Positions 1 to 11,829 of a DNA stretch of 64,000 nt are shown here, one piece after another. The position numbers and the translations under genes were made by a program. How positions within the stretch are numbered: position 1 is the stretch's first letter; every line of letters begins with the position of its first letter. The notes under the pieces are model-generated. The model searched no databases. It saw only the letters and a program-made list of their open reading frames with translations, and had not been told where the DNA came from. This DNA is from Utricularia gibba. Taxonomy: Eukaryota > Streptophyta > Magnoliopsida > Lamiales > Lentibulariaceae. The stretch lies in NCBI GenBank assembly GCA_002189035.1, contig NEEC01000013.1, positions 744,001 through 808,000 on the forward strand. The letters are read 5' to 3'.

Positions 1-20
1 TAAAAATTATCATACTAATT

Positions 21-41
21 GACTATTTTAACAAGCAGCGC
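21..41 (+). repeat. Left terminal inverted repeat of the MULE
   Basis: Its reverse complement is found at 4626-4646 with two mismatches. The shared core ends in TTTAACAAGCA. A further inverted match (AATTGAC at 17-23, GTCAATT at 4648-4654) suggests that the repeat may extend outward with a small gap. Confidence 0.7.
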
Positions 42-1199
42 TAAGTACATTTGCAACACCCACCTCTAGGCACTATGAACGTGGTAAGCAACGCTCAGCT
101 ATGAGTGCTGCATACTTACCATCACCTAGCTATTCATTTTATTAATGTGATTTTTGTATATAAATTTTTTAATTTTAAAATTTACAATTATAAATTTTAA
201 AATAATATTTTTCAAATATAAGATAAGAAAAAAATTAAATATTACATAATAAAAAAAGTTTAAAAAGATTTAAAATACAAATTAAAAATTATATTATCCA
301 TTTGGTTTTATATATTTTGTTCTCATCTTCTATGTTAAAAGGCTTCATTAGTATGAATCGTATCACATTTTTTTCAACTTCTCGACTACAAGTGGTGTTA
401 TCTTTAAGTGGAATTTGACAATCTCATGTAATAGGTATTGTATTTCACTTTTGAGTAATTTTTTTCATTAATTTTTCTTTTGAAATTTCTTTTTTCATTA
501 AAGTATAATGAGTAAGGTTTTTATCAAAGTGTTCTACAGAGGAAATCTAATTCAAAATGCATCTAGATATGTTGTATACGATAGAGATCCTTTGAAAATC
601 ATCAAGTTAAATGCACATCTATTCTTAATAAATTTATTGAAATTATAAGTGAGACCCTCCAAATATCATCATTGCATTTTCAATTTACCTTAAATGTAAA
701 ATTCTATAATGCGGAATCTGGAAATGCGAATTTTACGGAGATTTTAAGTACCGACCTATCACGTTATATTTTATCACCTACCAATTCGGAGTATGTAATT
801 GAATTGTTTGTCAAAACAAATCTACGATGGGAGGGGACTTCTAGTAATCATGCTCCAAGTGAAATTTAGAGAAATTTTGATATTTTATATCATAAGTTGC
901 GATATAAAATGACATGAACTTTTTTACAATTATAAATTGGAGGTTCAACTTGAACGAACAAACGAGCGAGAGGTGCAACAATAGCAGTTATCCAATATAA
1001 GACTTGGATGCACCATTTGATCCTTTTTGGGAGCTTTCGTCTCGTTATGGATAGAATTCCATCTTCACATTCTAATGTTTGTTATATTCTCTAATTTCTT
1101 TCTATTTTTTAACATTACTATTTTATATTTAATATTTCGTATTTTAAACTTTTATTTCAAGTGATTATGAATATGTTTCATTTGAGATATATGATAATA
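41..1199. other. Non-coding 5' part of the MULE
   Basis: AT-rich sequence between the left terminal repeat and the first recognisable transposase remnant. A 65-codon open frame at 672-869 has no motif that I recognise and is probably chance or a decayed N-terminal part of the transposase. Confidence 0.4.
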
Positions 1200-3430
1200 G
1201 AGGCCACGTAAATCAAACTTATAAGACCTCAATGGCCTTTATTGAAGAGTCTTATTTAGAGGGGGTGATGTATGTTGATAATGACCCCTCGGATATCAAT
1301 GAATCTGACTCTTAGGATAATGAAATTCCGGTGATTTCTAATCATCCATCAGAAACTTGTTTTGAAACTCAAATTGAATCATCGGATTGAATGGACTTTT
1401 TATATGCTGATGATATTGATATATTTGTTCACAATGATTCATATGCTGAGATATCAAATCAATTACAACAAGGATGCATTTTCTAGATAAACAGACCCTT
1501 ATTGATGTAGTTGTTCTCTACAATACTTCTATAGCACATCGAGAGACCTGCATGGTGGTAATTGATAAAAAGACATATGCTTGCATTTGTCATTAGACGA
1601 AGGAAAAAACTTCTAATTGTCTATTCTATCTCTGGGCAGAATTTCATACACAATCTAACACTTGGAAGATCTCGAAGCTTGTACAACCGCATACGTGCGA
1701 TGTCACAGCTAATCTTGCAACATTCAATGTTAATCTTACAATCAAGTTCATTGCACCGCGTTTGATTGCACTTTTGGATGAAAAGATAGATGTTAAGTTT
1801 GTGCAAGCCTATGTAAAGTAGCAATGGCATTATAAGATATTCTATTAGCAGGCATGTGCTTGTATAATCAGAGCCTTTGAGATTCGTTATAGAACATGGG
1901 AAACTTCTACTATTGAGCTACCACGATATTTAAGAGAGCTTCGTACTCAAAACCAAGGCACAATTGTGATATGGCGTCATGGTGGTGATCTACATGGGAA
2001 GAAGGTGTTCCGAAATGTGTTATGGGCTTTCGGGTTTGCTATTCAAGGATTTCAATATTGTCGATCGGTGCTTTGTGTTGATGCGACTCAACTAAACAGA
2101 CGATATAAGTTGTTGGTTTTCGTTGCTATTGATGCTAGCAACTGTGTCTTCCCAGTCGCCTATGCATTCGCATATGGAAAATCAACTGAGGATTGAGAAT
2201 TTTTCTTCCGTAATCTCGCCAATTATGTTATTCGTTAAAAAAAAGATGTTTGTTATTATCTTTGATTGTGCTTCTAGGATTATTGGCGTTTATGACAATT
2301 ACAAACGCTTTGACCCTCCTTATGGCATGCATCGATGGTGTAACTTCCATATCAGAAAAAATTGTATGTCGCATGTTCATTCAAAATCAAAAGGTTTGGA
2401 ACAATGGATCAAAAGAGATTCCTATGCTAGAATCGAAACTAATTTCAATATGGCCATGAGATAGATAGCAAGATATTCGATTGATGTCTATCACTATTTA
2501 GAAAAAATACTTAAAGAGAAGTGGACATTGCTTTATGATGGTGGACATTGGTAAAACGTTTTTTTTTTGTTAGTTTTACTTATTTTAACTAACATGTTTT
2601 CTTAAAATACAGGCACACACTCATGACTACAAATCATGTTGAGTGTATGAATAACGTTTTACAATCAACAAGACGTTTACCTGCAACTGTACTTGCAAAG
2701 GGTATATGAGTTGCAATTGAGTTTCATTATTGAATAAATTTTGATGTTACCATAAGTTTGTAGGTGACCTTCGAAAAGACACGTGAATATTTTGTACGTT
2801 ATAGATCAAAGGCACTATCAAGGCAAAAAAATGGGATTTCCTTAGGACACAAAATCCACATGAAGTATCAAGAATCATCAAATTACTTAACAATGCTTAA
2901 ATGCATATCATATAATGTGAATAGGTAAACATGTGAGGTACAATCTTGGGGTCATCATTCCATGCGAATATATAGAGTCAATGTTCGAGATCAAACTTGT
3001 GACTACGGTATATGACAGATAGACAGATATTCTTATTCTCATGCGCAAATGGCAAACTCTATAAAATTAGTTAGTACTATTATTTAAGAATTGTCAATCT
3101 AATTAATATTTTATTCCACAGGGTTGTCATCAATTCCGTTTAAATCCTATATTGAAGACAAGTGAGTATTACTTGACATCGAACTTAGTGAATACATACA
3201 GATGTTAAGTTCACCTTGTACGTGATGAGAGTCAGTGGGCAGAATCAGCATTTGAGCTGGTTGTTGACTCATCAAGAAGAAGAACAAAGTTGGGTTGCCA
3301 CCAAACAACCAGATTTAGAAGACCGGTAGATTTCCAGCAAAGAGAAAGGCGAAAGTCAAGGGTTACAGAAGTTAACGAAGAAGACACATATGTTAGGCGA
3401 GACGATATCCTTTCAACCAATGTATTCTCA
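1200..3430 (+). pseudogene. MURA-like transposase pseudogene (MULE)
   Basis: Reading across frames recovers the order of a plant MULE transposase. There is an N-terminal DNA-binding part (about 1460-1960, with a HTCDVT-type stretch), then the DDE catalytic core at 1966-2196 with WAFGFAIQGFQYCRSVLCVD and FPVAYAFAYG. These correspond to the family's conserved FWAF..GF..C.P...D and FPLAFA motifs. Next comes an ECMNNVL...RRLPAT motif near 2640, a degraded SWIM-like C-x-C/C-x-H stretch near 3000, and a basic tail with SRRRTKLG at 3270-3370. Stops interrupt it at about 1315, 1387, 1483, 1819, 1842, 2195 and 2461, among others. It is clearly inactive. No other family fits this motif order. Confidence 0.85.
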
Positions 3431-4429
3431 CCTACTAATCCAACTTACAGACATTCATCATTCGAGAGAATTAAAATTACTAAATGTAATTTTTTTAAAA
3501 TTTCTACATATTTAAAAATACTAGAATATTTCATGATTATAATTATTGTATTCTTATATAATCAAAAATATGATAAAACTATTGTATTACTTGCATATTT
3601 TTAAGTATTACATGTTAACATTCTTTTAATTAATATATTTTTTTTTATAAAAAATTTATTCCCAAAAGATAACAAACTCCATAATACAATTTTTCCAATA
3701 AAACATACTACATATATTGATTTTTCATGGATTCATAAATCTATCAGCTCATGATTTTCTTCAATTGGAGCTTGACCACATCGAAACATTTTCACATGGC
3801 TAGGCACATCATCTGTTTCATATAATCCTTTCAAAAACAATCACATGTATCCATTGTTATGTAATGCATTGTCGTCCCTTTGAGTCATCTTGTAAAAAAT
3901 GGGAAATATTGCATTATTTAACTGTGAATATAGTAACAATACTCAATACTCGTAAATTCTGCATCATTGGAAGAAAATGATAAATTCTTTATCGGATTTA
4001 GAAGCGATTTCTCTTGTGAATCATCAATTAATAATGTGTTATTTGGATTATAATGATTTCTGAATATTCTAGCATTATTCCAAATCCGTCGCAGGTCTTT
4101 AAACTTAATGGTGTTGAAGCTCTCATCAATACATCTTCTAGTGTCGGTGCATTGTTTTATACCCCAACAAAATGCAAGTTTACGGCTGCAACTTTACAGA
4201 ATATAGTTATATTAGTACTAAGAATGAGAAAATGAAAATTGTTAGAGTGACAAGAAGAGAAGAGTAGAAGAATATAAGAAGAGAAAAAGAGGAGTAAAAT
4301 AATAATAAGAGTTGATGAAAAATAAATAAGGTAATTTACATTTATTATTATCATTTTATTTTTTATTTAAATAATTAAATTATTACATTGTGCATTGAAT
4401 AATCACCATATACTTCAAATATTGGTTAT
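3431..4429. other. Non-coding 3' part of the MULE
   Basis: AT-rich sequence without a gene. Short open frames here show no domain signature and are not reported as genes. Confidence 0.4.
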
Positions 4430-4625
4430 CAAATATGATGCCACATATGCAATGCCCAACTGGGTGGCACTTACCATGGGCGCAACGCCCAATTGGACAG
4501 CACTTACCATTTTCGCGACGCCCAAAGATGGGCACTGCTTACCAAGTCCGCAGCAACCAAACCAGGGTGCTGCTTACCAAGTCCGCAGCAACCAAACCTA
4601 GACGGTACTTACCATGTCCGCATGG
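4430..4625. repeat. Subterminal direct repeats of the MULE
   Basis: A 27-bp unit starting GCTTACCAAGTCCGCAG is repeated exactly at 4537-4563 and 4572-4598 (period 35). Looser copies built on CTTACCA and GCAACGCCC precede it from about 4450. Related motifs (GGTAAGCAACGC, CTTACC) occur near the left end at about 80-120 in mixed orientation. Subterminal repeats of this sort are common in MULEs and may be transposase-binding sites; that role is inferred. Confidence 0.6.
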
Positions 4626-4646
4626 GCGGTGCTTGTTAAATTAGTC
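4626..4646 (-). repeat. Right terminal inverted repeat of the MULE
   Basis: Inverted partner of 21-41, 19 of 21 bases identical. It directly follows the subterminal direct repeats. Confidence 0.7.
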
Positions 4647-4649
4647 TGT

Positions 4650-5600
4650 CAATTCAATAATTTTTTTTAAAAAGTGAATTAATAGATATTTTATAATTTT
4701 ATTAAATTAGAAATTCAATATTAATTTAAAGTAAGTTTTATTATTATATAATAGTTGGAATTTAAATAGTAATTAGAATTTAATTAAAATGTGATATTTT
4801 ATAAATGAAAAATAAAAATTAAGATATTATGTAAATATAGAAAAATATGAAATTTTATAAAACAAAATATATAATTTGTGATATTAAAATTATTTTGCAT
4901 TATTGTACAAATGAATTTCTAGATTTAAGTCTTTTTACAAAGAAAAATAAAAAAGTAAGTAATTTATAAATTAGAACAAAAAATTCATTAGATTGCAAAT
5001 GAAAAATTATAATCTATGTAAAACACTAATAAAACAAAAAGTTACGGTATTTTGTCAATCTCTAACACATGTATTTATCAAGTTAAATCATAAAATCTAA
5101 GGTATTTTGCAAATAAAAATAAAAAATAAGATAATTTACAAATTAGAAAAAAATTTAAGGTAAATTGCAAATAAAAAAATTGTGCACATGTAAAATACTA
5201 ATTAACTCGATTAATTTTGTTGTTTATTAAAATTTTAATAAAATAAATTAACAAAATTTACTGTATTTTTTTTTTTTTTACAATAGAAGATTGAGGTTCG
5301 CATCTCACCTATAAAGCATAGATGCATCATCCATTGAATATGATAAATTGAAAAATATTCTATTAAGATAATATTAATATACATTTCTTTTATAGTTTAT
5401 TATTATTATGAATATAAAAAACAAAAATATTACTAAAAATCAATAATTAATAGGCCAAAAAGTATTGTTGTAAAAGAGTATAAATCAAATGGCAAGGAAG
5501 ATTAAAACCAAACGATGAATGATGATTGAAATTATCAAGATGATAAAAATATTTTAATATATTTTTTAATTTTTTAATAATAATAACGTATCTCTAGTTA
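4650..5600. other. AT-rich intergenic sequence
   Basis: Homopolymer-rich AT sequence with stops in all frames. I see no gene, RNA or complete transposon here. Confidence 0.6.
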
Positions 5601-6371
5601 CCCACATACCCGTATATCTGGTGTGCCTTGCAACCTCTCAGAAGAAGACGCTGGAGAGCAAGGTGAAAGACATGGCTCAACGACATTCCTCCTCATGATT
5701 CTCCGCCTCCAGTGCGCCGTGAATCATCGCGGCATCTTCGAACAGCGCCCGATTCTCCTCCGGCTTTTTGTCGCGTTGTTCTTGATTTGCTGGGTGATTC
5801 ACATTTTCACCGATTCGCGGTGCGATTGCTCGGGATTCCTCTGCTGCCTTGCGCTCATCGCCGTGTTGGTTGTCCTTTTTGTCGTTCCTAGGGCTCTTTC
5901 TTTCCCCTGAATACGCTTTTTCTTCGTCTCTCGCTGTTTGTGCCAAAGCTCTTCGCTGCGGATCGGAGTCTTCGAGTTGCCTCGTCCAGACTCTAGAGAA
6001 GAGAGAGTGCTAGCGGAGGTGAAGGCCTACGTGCACACGCCAACGCCGCCGCAGTTCTGTACTTGCGTTTGACTTCAGCCGCCGATTCAATCGCCATTTC
6101 TGTGATGCGATCGCTTCTGCCAAAGTGAACTCAAGCATATAACTGAAAATTTTATAAATGGAAATTTGGTTGAATATAAAAAAAAAAAGTAATAAAATAG
6201 TAAAATCGGTTAACAAAACATTGCTTTGAGTTGAGCGAATGAGCATCTGCCACCGACGATGTCGTGTCTGTAAATCCAAGGGGTCGTATTGCTTCTCCAT
6301 CGTCAAATTCCGGCCACCAACTCCTCCGCCTCTAACATTACTCTTTTTTTGATTGCCACCCGAAGCCGAGA
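5601..6371 (+). promoter_or_regulatory. GC-richer upstream region and probable 5' leader of the ARMC8 gene
   Basis: Base composition shifts abruptly from AT-rich to mixed at about 5600, as at plant promoters and first exons. An AT-rich stretch at about 6125-6215 could be part of a leader intron. There are upstream ATGs, including a 95-codon open frame at 5623-5910 whose translation has two hydrophobic runs, but no homologue is recognised. The transcription start is not determinable from the sequence alone. Confidence 0.4.
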
Positions 6372-9203
6372 ATGCCCACCGCTGCTGCGTCGAATCATTC
6401 TAGTGGCCTGGAGGAATTGATCGCCCGCCTCAAATCTGCTCACTGCCCTCCCGAAGCTAAGCTTAAGGCGTTGAGGGACTTGAAGAACCGGATTATTGGG
6501 AATCGTACCAAGAAGTTGGCGTTTCTGAAGGTTGGCGCAGTGCCTGCGGTTGTGGGAATCCTATCTTCTGCTGCCGCTATTGTGGGGCGAGCTGCGGATG
6601 GGGAAAATCTCGAGTTTCATGAGTCTGTGTTGATTCAGTCTGTTGCTGCACTTGGGAGTTTCGCATGTGGATTGGATGCTGGAGTTAAGGCCGTCTTGGA
6701 TGCTGGAGCTTTCCCACTACTCTTGAGTCTTGTTTCCGATTCAAGTGAAAAGGTTTATTTAGATCACTACCTGCTTGGTTTCTTGACAGTGATGATACAC
6801 ATAGCGCATATGACGGAGGGCTGAAATTTGTAGTGTCTTTGCTTTTTTGAAATATTCAATGGGTTCTTAGTCTTCGAGGTTTTGATTTTTGGTGTGTTTG
6901 CTGCAGATTTCTGATGCTAGCGCCCGAACACTTAGAATGATATATCAATCCAAATTGGCTCCCAAATTTGATTTTTTATTAGAGAAAAACATGGGATTCC
7001 TCCTTTCTCTTCTCAACAGTGAGAATGAGAACTTGACTTGTCTTGGTGCCAGTATTATCTCACAGTCATGCCAGACAGCTTTGGAGCAGCAAGCCTTGAA
7101 TGAAGCTGGGGTTGTAAAGAGAGTATTAGGTCTTCTTGGTGGTTCTGTTACTCAGAAGGATGCTAGTTTAGAGTGTCTGGCTGCTATCATTAAGAATAAT
7201 CAAGAGATCGTTAGGAGGTTCGCAGAACGTGGAGAGTTAAATGCAGTAGTGGAACTGATAAGAGATAAGAATCCTCGGACGAGATTGTTAGCTTGCACAT
7301 GTATTGTCAGTCTAAGAAACTCCTTTACAACTTGTTTTCATGACTCTGGGATCAGAAAAAGGCTGGTTCTCGTTTTATGTGAACTCATAGACGATCCCAG
7401 TCAAGTTGGAGATGAGGCTCCCTTTGTCCTGTCTGGTTTAATATCACAAAAGGAAGATATGCAGAAACTTGCTTATGAAGCTTTTGTGATTGAGAAACTA
7501 TGTGAGCATTTAAGCAAAGGCGCTTTGACACCAAAACGCTTGGAAGGCATACTCTTAGCCCTTGCTGATGTTTGCTCGAAGCTGGAATGCTGCAGGGACA
7601 AGGTCCTGAATTCAAAGGTTGTAATTTAATGGTTTCATATTTTTCTCGCTACCATTGTTCATATTTGATTTTTATCCACTAGTTTACAATCCATATTCTG
7701 CTATTTATTTTAAAACAGCCTTGTTTTTGCTTGTGATGTACTCGAATTCATTCTCCATCTAATCTTTCTGCTAGTCACTACCCATTCCCCAAGACTGTGA
7801 TATTCAAGGGTGGTACAGAGCACATCATTAAGACTTACATACACTTTACTGTTTGATAGGTCCTCACCTCCCTAATTCAAGCATTAGCTCATGATAGTGC
7901 TGCTGTGCGTGGTGCTTCGTGCACTCTTGTAAAAAATATTGCTCGATCTGTCAAGGTTTGCTGCTTCATCCAAAGCACTTAATTTATGTATCTTTGTTTC
8001 TCTATTTTACCATCGCTAACTGAAGCATCCAGAATTTGAGTGCAGGATATTTTATGAATGAAAGCGTTGTCTTTCCATTGGTCCGGCTTTTGTTCGACTG
8101 TAGTACATCTGTGCAGGTGTGTATATGTGGTTTTTTTGGTTGCTATTCTTGACATATCCTTGTCTTTTGTATGCCTGTAAGGAATAACCGAATACAAACC
8201 ATTAGGCTGCGAAAAATTCATTTCCTTAAAATGGTTGCTTTCCAGATTGCTGCCCTGGGTGCTATTAGTAATGTCGTAGTTGACTTCAATCCTCAAAAAT
8301 CCCTGTTCATAAAATGTGGAGGCGTGAAACAGCTTGTCCATCTTTTGCAATCTATGGAATCCAAGGTCAGAGTCAATGCCTTATGGGCATTGAAGAATCT
8401 CTCATTTCATGTAGACAACAGATGCAAAGAAGAGATTTTGTTGGAGCTGTCTACTTCAGCCATGGCAAGCCTCATTAGTGGTACCTTCTATGTTTAATTT
8501 TGTGGGTGTATGTGTTTGTTTCTTCCGTTATCCACCAACTGTTTTTATGTTTATGCCAGACCCTGATGCCTCTCTTCAGGAGCAAGCGTTGGCCTTGATC
8601 CGAAATCTTGTGGACGGTACTTTAAACTCAATAGAGTATGTGTTTGGTGAGGAAAGCCTTCTCCTTCATGCCATCGGAAGGCAACTGCGACTGTCATCGT
8701 CAGCTGAGGTTCTGACTCAAGTAAGGAGTTCCTGTGTCTTATTGTCTATAATTGCAGCTACGAAATTGCATGACATGTAGAGATTGTTTTCCAATACAGG
8801 CTATGTACACACTGAGCAACATCGCTTCAGGGAATGAGCACCACAAGGAAGCGATAATGGCACAACTTTTCCCGCACGAATGCAAGGACATGGAAAATAT
8901 TCTAATCAAACATTTGCGTAGCATTAACAGCCAGTTGAGGACAGCTGCAGCTTGGACCATCATAAATCTTACTTTTCCAGGTAGTCCGGGCACATCTGGC
9001 AGGGTGACTGAACTTCGAAACGCCAATGTGGTTTCTCAACTCAAGAACATGGTCAATGATCCTTGTCTTGATGCAAGGGTATGGTTCAGGATATCTGTAT
9101 ACCTTTCTTTTCAACTGCTCTTTCTCATTTCTAGTCTTTTCTTGCAATTCAGCTCCGGATAAGAACAGCCCTTGGCCAGTTAATGTTGTTCCTTGACGCA
9201 TAA
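6372..9203 (+). CDS. ARMC8: Armadillo repeat protein, ARMC8 homologue (CTLH/GID E3 ligase subunit)
   Basis: Eight exons join in phase: 6372-6752, 6907-7617, 7860-7955, 8033-8116, 8246-8480, 8560-8720, 8800-9078, 9153-9203, giving 665 aa, close to animal ARMC8. The protein is a solenoid of armadillo repeats almost end to end, with typical helices such as ALGAISNVVVDF, VRVNALWALKNLSF and LRTAAAWTIINLTFPG. It opens with a short helix containing LEELIARLKSAHCPPEAKL. ARMC8 (yeast Gid5) is a scaffold subunit of the CTLH/GID ubiquitin ligase, where it links substrate receptors to the catalytic core; that role is family knowledge. The first ATG was chosen because it directly precedes the conserved N-terminal helix and the exon stays in phase. 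The gene converges on SEC62, with 533 bp between stop codons. Intron 1 is 154 bp and starts AAG|GTTTAT. No damage is seen. Confidence 0.93.
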
Positions 9204-9736
9204 ATTATGTAGAGCCGGATGGAAGATGACATCAACACCTGGTGCAATCTGGCTTTACCTGGCCATGGTGCCTGTTTTCTGCATCAGGCATGCAGAGCAT
9301 TTTTCTTGGCGAGCGCTTGGGCATGACAGCCAATCTTGAACTGAATTCCCTTTGATACAGCACAGAACATGCCAGTTTGAGCTACTCCTAATGGTGAGAT
9401 CTTATGCTGTTCTTGGCATTATGTACTCTGTATACCTTTACACTTGTCGAATGATATGTATGTCCATAAGTTCAACGAGCAACTGAATTTGATGGGCGTT
9501 ATTTGTAAGAAGAGTTCACCACATTTATATTTCTCTCCTGCTACTAAGAATAAAATACAAAAAGAATTATGCAAAAATGGACACATCAGGGTAAAATACG
9601 AGATAGATATTACCCATTTCATGTGAACAAGTTATTTTGAAAAAAACAAGAGAGGAGAACAAACAAAAAGGAGGATCCAATAACCAACTAATCTTTGGTT
9701 TTCTTCAACATGTTTACACATTGTTTCAAACGAACC
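9204..9736. other. Convergent 3' flanks of ARMC8 and SEC62
   Basis: Spacer between two stop codons on opposite strands; it should hold both 3' UTRs. AATAAA occurs at about 9549 on the + strand and could serve as a polyadenylation signal. No further gene is supported. Confidence 0.55.
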
Positions 9737-11635
9737 TCATTCATCTGTGCTGCCTACATTTCTCAGCTTTTCTGGCTCATGGTTCTCGAAGATGCTTGAA
9801 TCATCGGTATCGTACTGCTCGTGGTCAGCTCGTGCTTCAGGAGTAGCGTCTCCATGCTGGCTGCTAGCTGAGCTACCGTCTGTCTCATTCATGGTAGAGT
9901 CGGTTTCATTTGCAAAAGTTTGCTTGTCCATCATCCCTGCCAGGGCTTGCCTTGGGGACCACTCAAGAACATCATCGATGATGTTCGATACTCGCTTTTG
10001 GTACCTGCAATCACGAAAATCCAAGAACAATATGGAATCTATTTACCCAAAGTGACATGTTCCACCTTACTTTGTATGCGTAGCTGGGGCGAAATGGTGC
10101 AAATGGATGAGGTGTGATTCATTATGATGGGATCATGTACCTGGCTCGCGTTGCTTCGTCAGGAGCATGGTGTCTAAGCAGCAGAATGACTAATACTGCT
10201 ACCACAGTGTAAAAAAGCCTAGCTGTCAACTTCGGCTTCTCAGCTTCATCTTTCTTGGGCCAAAACTGGAATAGTTCATTCAGAGTAGCTTCTTCAGCGA
10301 GAATGTTGGGGAAAATCCACACCCGTTTCCCAAGTATAATCCAAAAAGCTCCGAATATGACGGCTCGAACTGCATCAAAAGTTTTGGACCCTCTTAAAAA
10401 TGCAAATCAAGAGAAAAATGGGTGCTCTCTCATCTAAGATCAAAAGATTATAGAATCTTCGGGAAAAGTGTAGAACATGCGTAAACTATTTACCTGACAG
10501 ACCAAAAAAATAACTTACCCAGAAGAACGCAAAATATGACAAGCAGCAGGCTGGCACAAAAGTAGAGTATCCCTAGCTTGACCTTGTGCGGATACACAGG
10601 GAATAAGCAGATAGCTAATGTTAAAACAGGCCAGAAGAATGAAAGGAGGTGCTGCCATAAAGGCCATCTGCTCACAAACGTCCACGCAAAAAATGCATCA
10701 TTATCAGAAAAAAATTGCTCCTGCAAGAAAAAAAAACACAAAGACGTTCAGTGGTATGGTAGGCTTTTCCTAAATTTACAGAAAAGAAATGATTTAGACG
10801 ATTACACGGCTATTCAGGTTATTTGGAGACTTCATAGGACGTTGAATTCACGCGGCTTAGATTAAGACATATGGTTAACTAATTCCGTGACGCAGATATT
10901 TTTCCAGTAGACATCTCAAAATGCATTCTTAATTGCCAAAAAAGTGAATAAACCACTACGCACCAAAGAACGCATTAGAGGAACTTACAGAAAATATCTC
11001 CAAATGCGCAGGCCAAGTTGACAGTTTCCTCTTCCCTGGACGAACAGTTTTAACAACACGATCACATCGAACAATTAGATTCTTTCTCAGGAGAATGTTA
11101 GCAATATCCTCGCTTTCTAAATCCTTTTGTGATCCGAGAAAGTCTTTGAATTCTGGATGATTTCTTAAGAAACTAACGAAGTCCTTTCCTCGGAAATACT
11201 CAACTCTTGTCTCCTGTAAAATGGCCCATCTTGACTCCAGATCCTTGTGGTTCCTTACTTTCTCAGCGAATATCTGAAACTCATCTTTCTTCGCAGCTTG
11301 CTTCTGGCATACAATTTTTTTTTTTGAAAATAGAAAACAAAAGAAAAACATAAGCAACTGAGCAAGACCTGGAATTTTGTAAAGCAAATCCCCCCCACAT
11401 TCCAATCAGAATTTCAGCCGTTAGTGCTTACCAAAGATTCCAGATCTCTTCTCTACACGTTGCAAAAGCGATGGGCCGAAATAAAATCTCGAAGAACGGC
11501 CAGATCTTTCAATGCACAAAATATAATACGGCGAAAGCAACCACTAACCCTAGGATGTGTATCGGTCGGCGATTCGACATAAGAACGGCGCCCTCTCCTC
11601 TTATCCATCGACGTTCCAGCGCCGACTCTCTTCAT
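9737..11635 (-). CDS. SEC62: Translocation protein SEC62, ER protein import
   Basis: Five exons on the minus strand: 11635-11549, 11303-10989, 10720-10519, 10369-10141, 10004-9737, totalling 366 aa, about the size of Arabidopsis SEC62. An N-terminal basic tail (MKRVGAGTSMDKRRGRRS) leads into the cytosolic domain with YFRGKDFVSFLRNHPEF and CDRVVKTVRPGKRKLSTWP. Hydrophobic segments follow at about residues 158-177, 183-202 and 253-266. The stretch GKRVWIFPNILAEEATL is strongly conserved in the plant family. The C-terminus is acidic and Ser/Thr-rich. SEC62 works with the SEC61 channel and SEC63 in post-translational import into the ER and, in other eukaryotes, in ER-phagy. The start was fixed because exon 1 ends THPR and splices in phase to KQAAKKDEF, matching the PRKQA.KKD junction I recall for plant SEC62. 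Donor 1 is GTTAGT. Confidence 0.93.
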
Positions 11636-11707
11636 TTCTCTCCCGACTTCCCCCAACTTACAGATAGGAATGCTTGCTGCCGACTGCACTCCCTCTTTCC
11701 AGTTTCT

Positions 11708-11820
11708 GTTTCTTTTTTTTTTTTTTTCTTCTTTCACAGACAAAATGAATCTATTGTTATTGAAAACAAAAAAAAAAAAGAAGAAAAAAAAAACACACAC
11801 ACACACACAACACACACAAA
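11708..11820. repeat. Poly-T/poly-A tracts and (AC)n microsatellite
   Basis: A T-rich tract at about 11708-11727, A-rich runs at about 11768-11791, then an (AC)n run at 11793-11818. These low-complexity tracts lie just upstream of SEC62. Open frames across them are composition artefacts. Confidence 0.9.
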
Positions 11821-11829
11821 ATGAAATCA

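Larger units (their letters stand above)
21..4646 (+). mobile_element. Decayed Mutator-like element (MULE), about 4.6 kb
   Basis: The block is bounded by 21-bp inverted repeats (21-41 and 4626-4646) that match at 19 of 21 positions. It carries a broken MURA-type transposase in the middle and GC-richer direct repeats just inside the right end. A MULE normally has terminal inverted repeats around a single transposase gene, so boundaries and content agree. I could not find a convincing 9-bp target duplication, and the window begins only 20 bases outside the left end, so the true ends may lie slightly further out. Many stop codons and frameshifts make it non-autonomous. Confidence 0.72.

Noticed and set aside
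672-869. 65-codon open frame inside the MULE
   Set aside because: No recognisable domain; it lies upstream of the transposase motifs and could not be tied to them.
5677-5946. Antisense 89-codon open frame upstream of ARMC8
   Set aside because: Charged low-complexity translation without a known family and no splice or promoter context.
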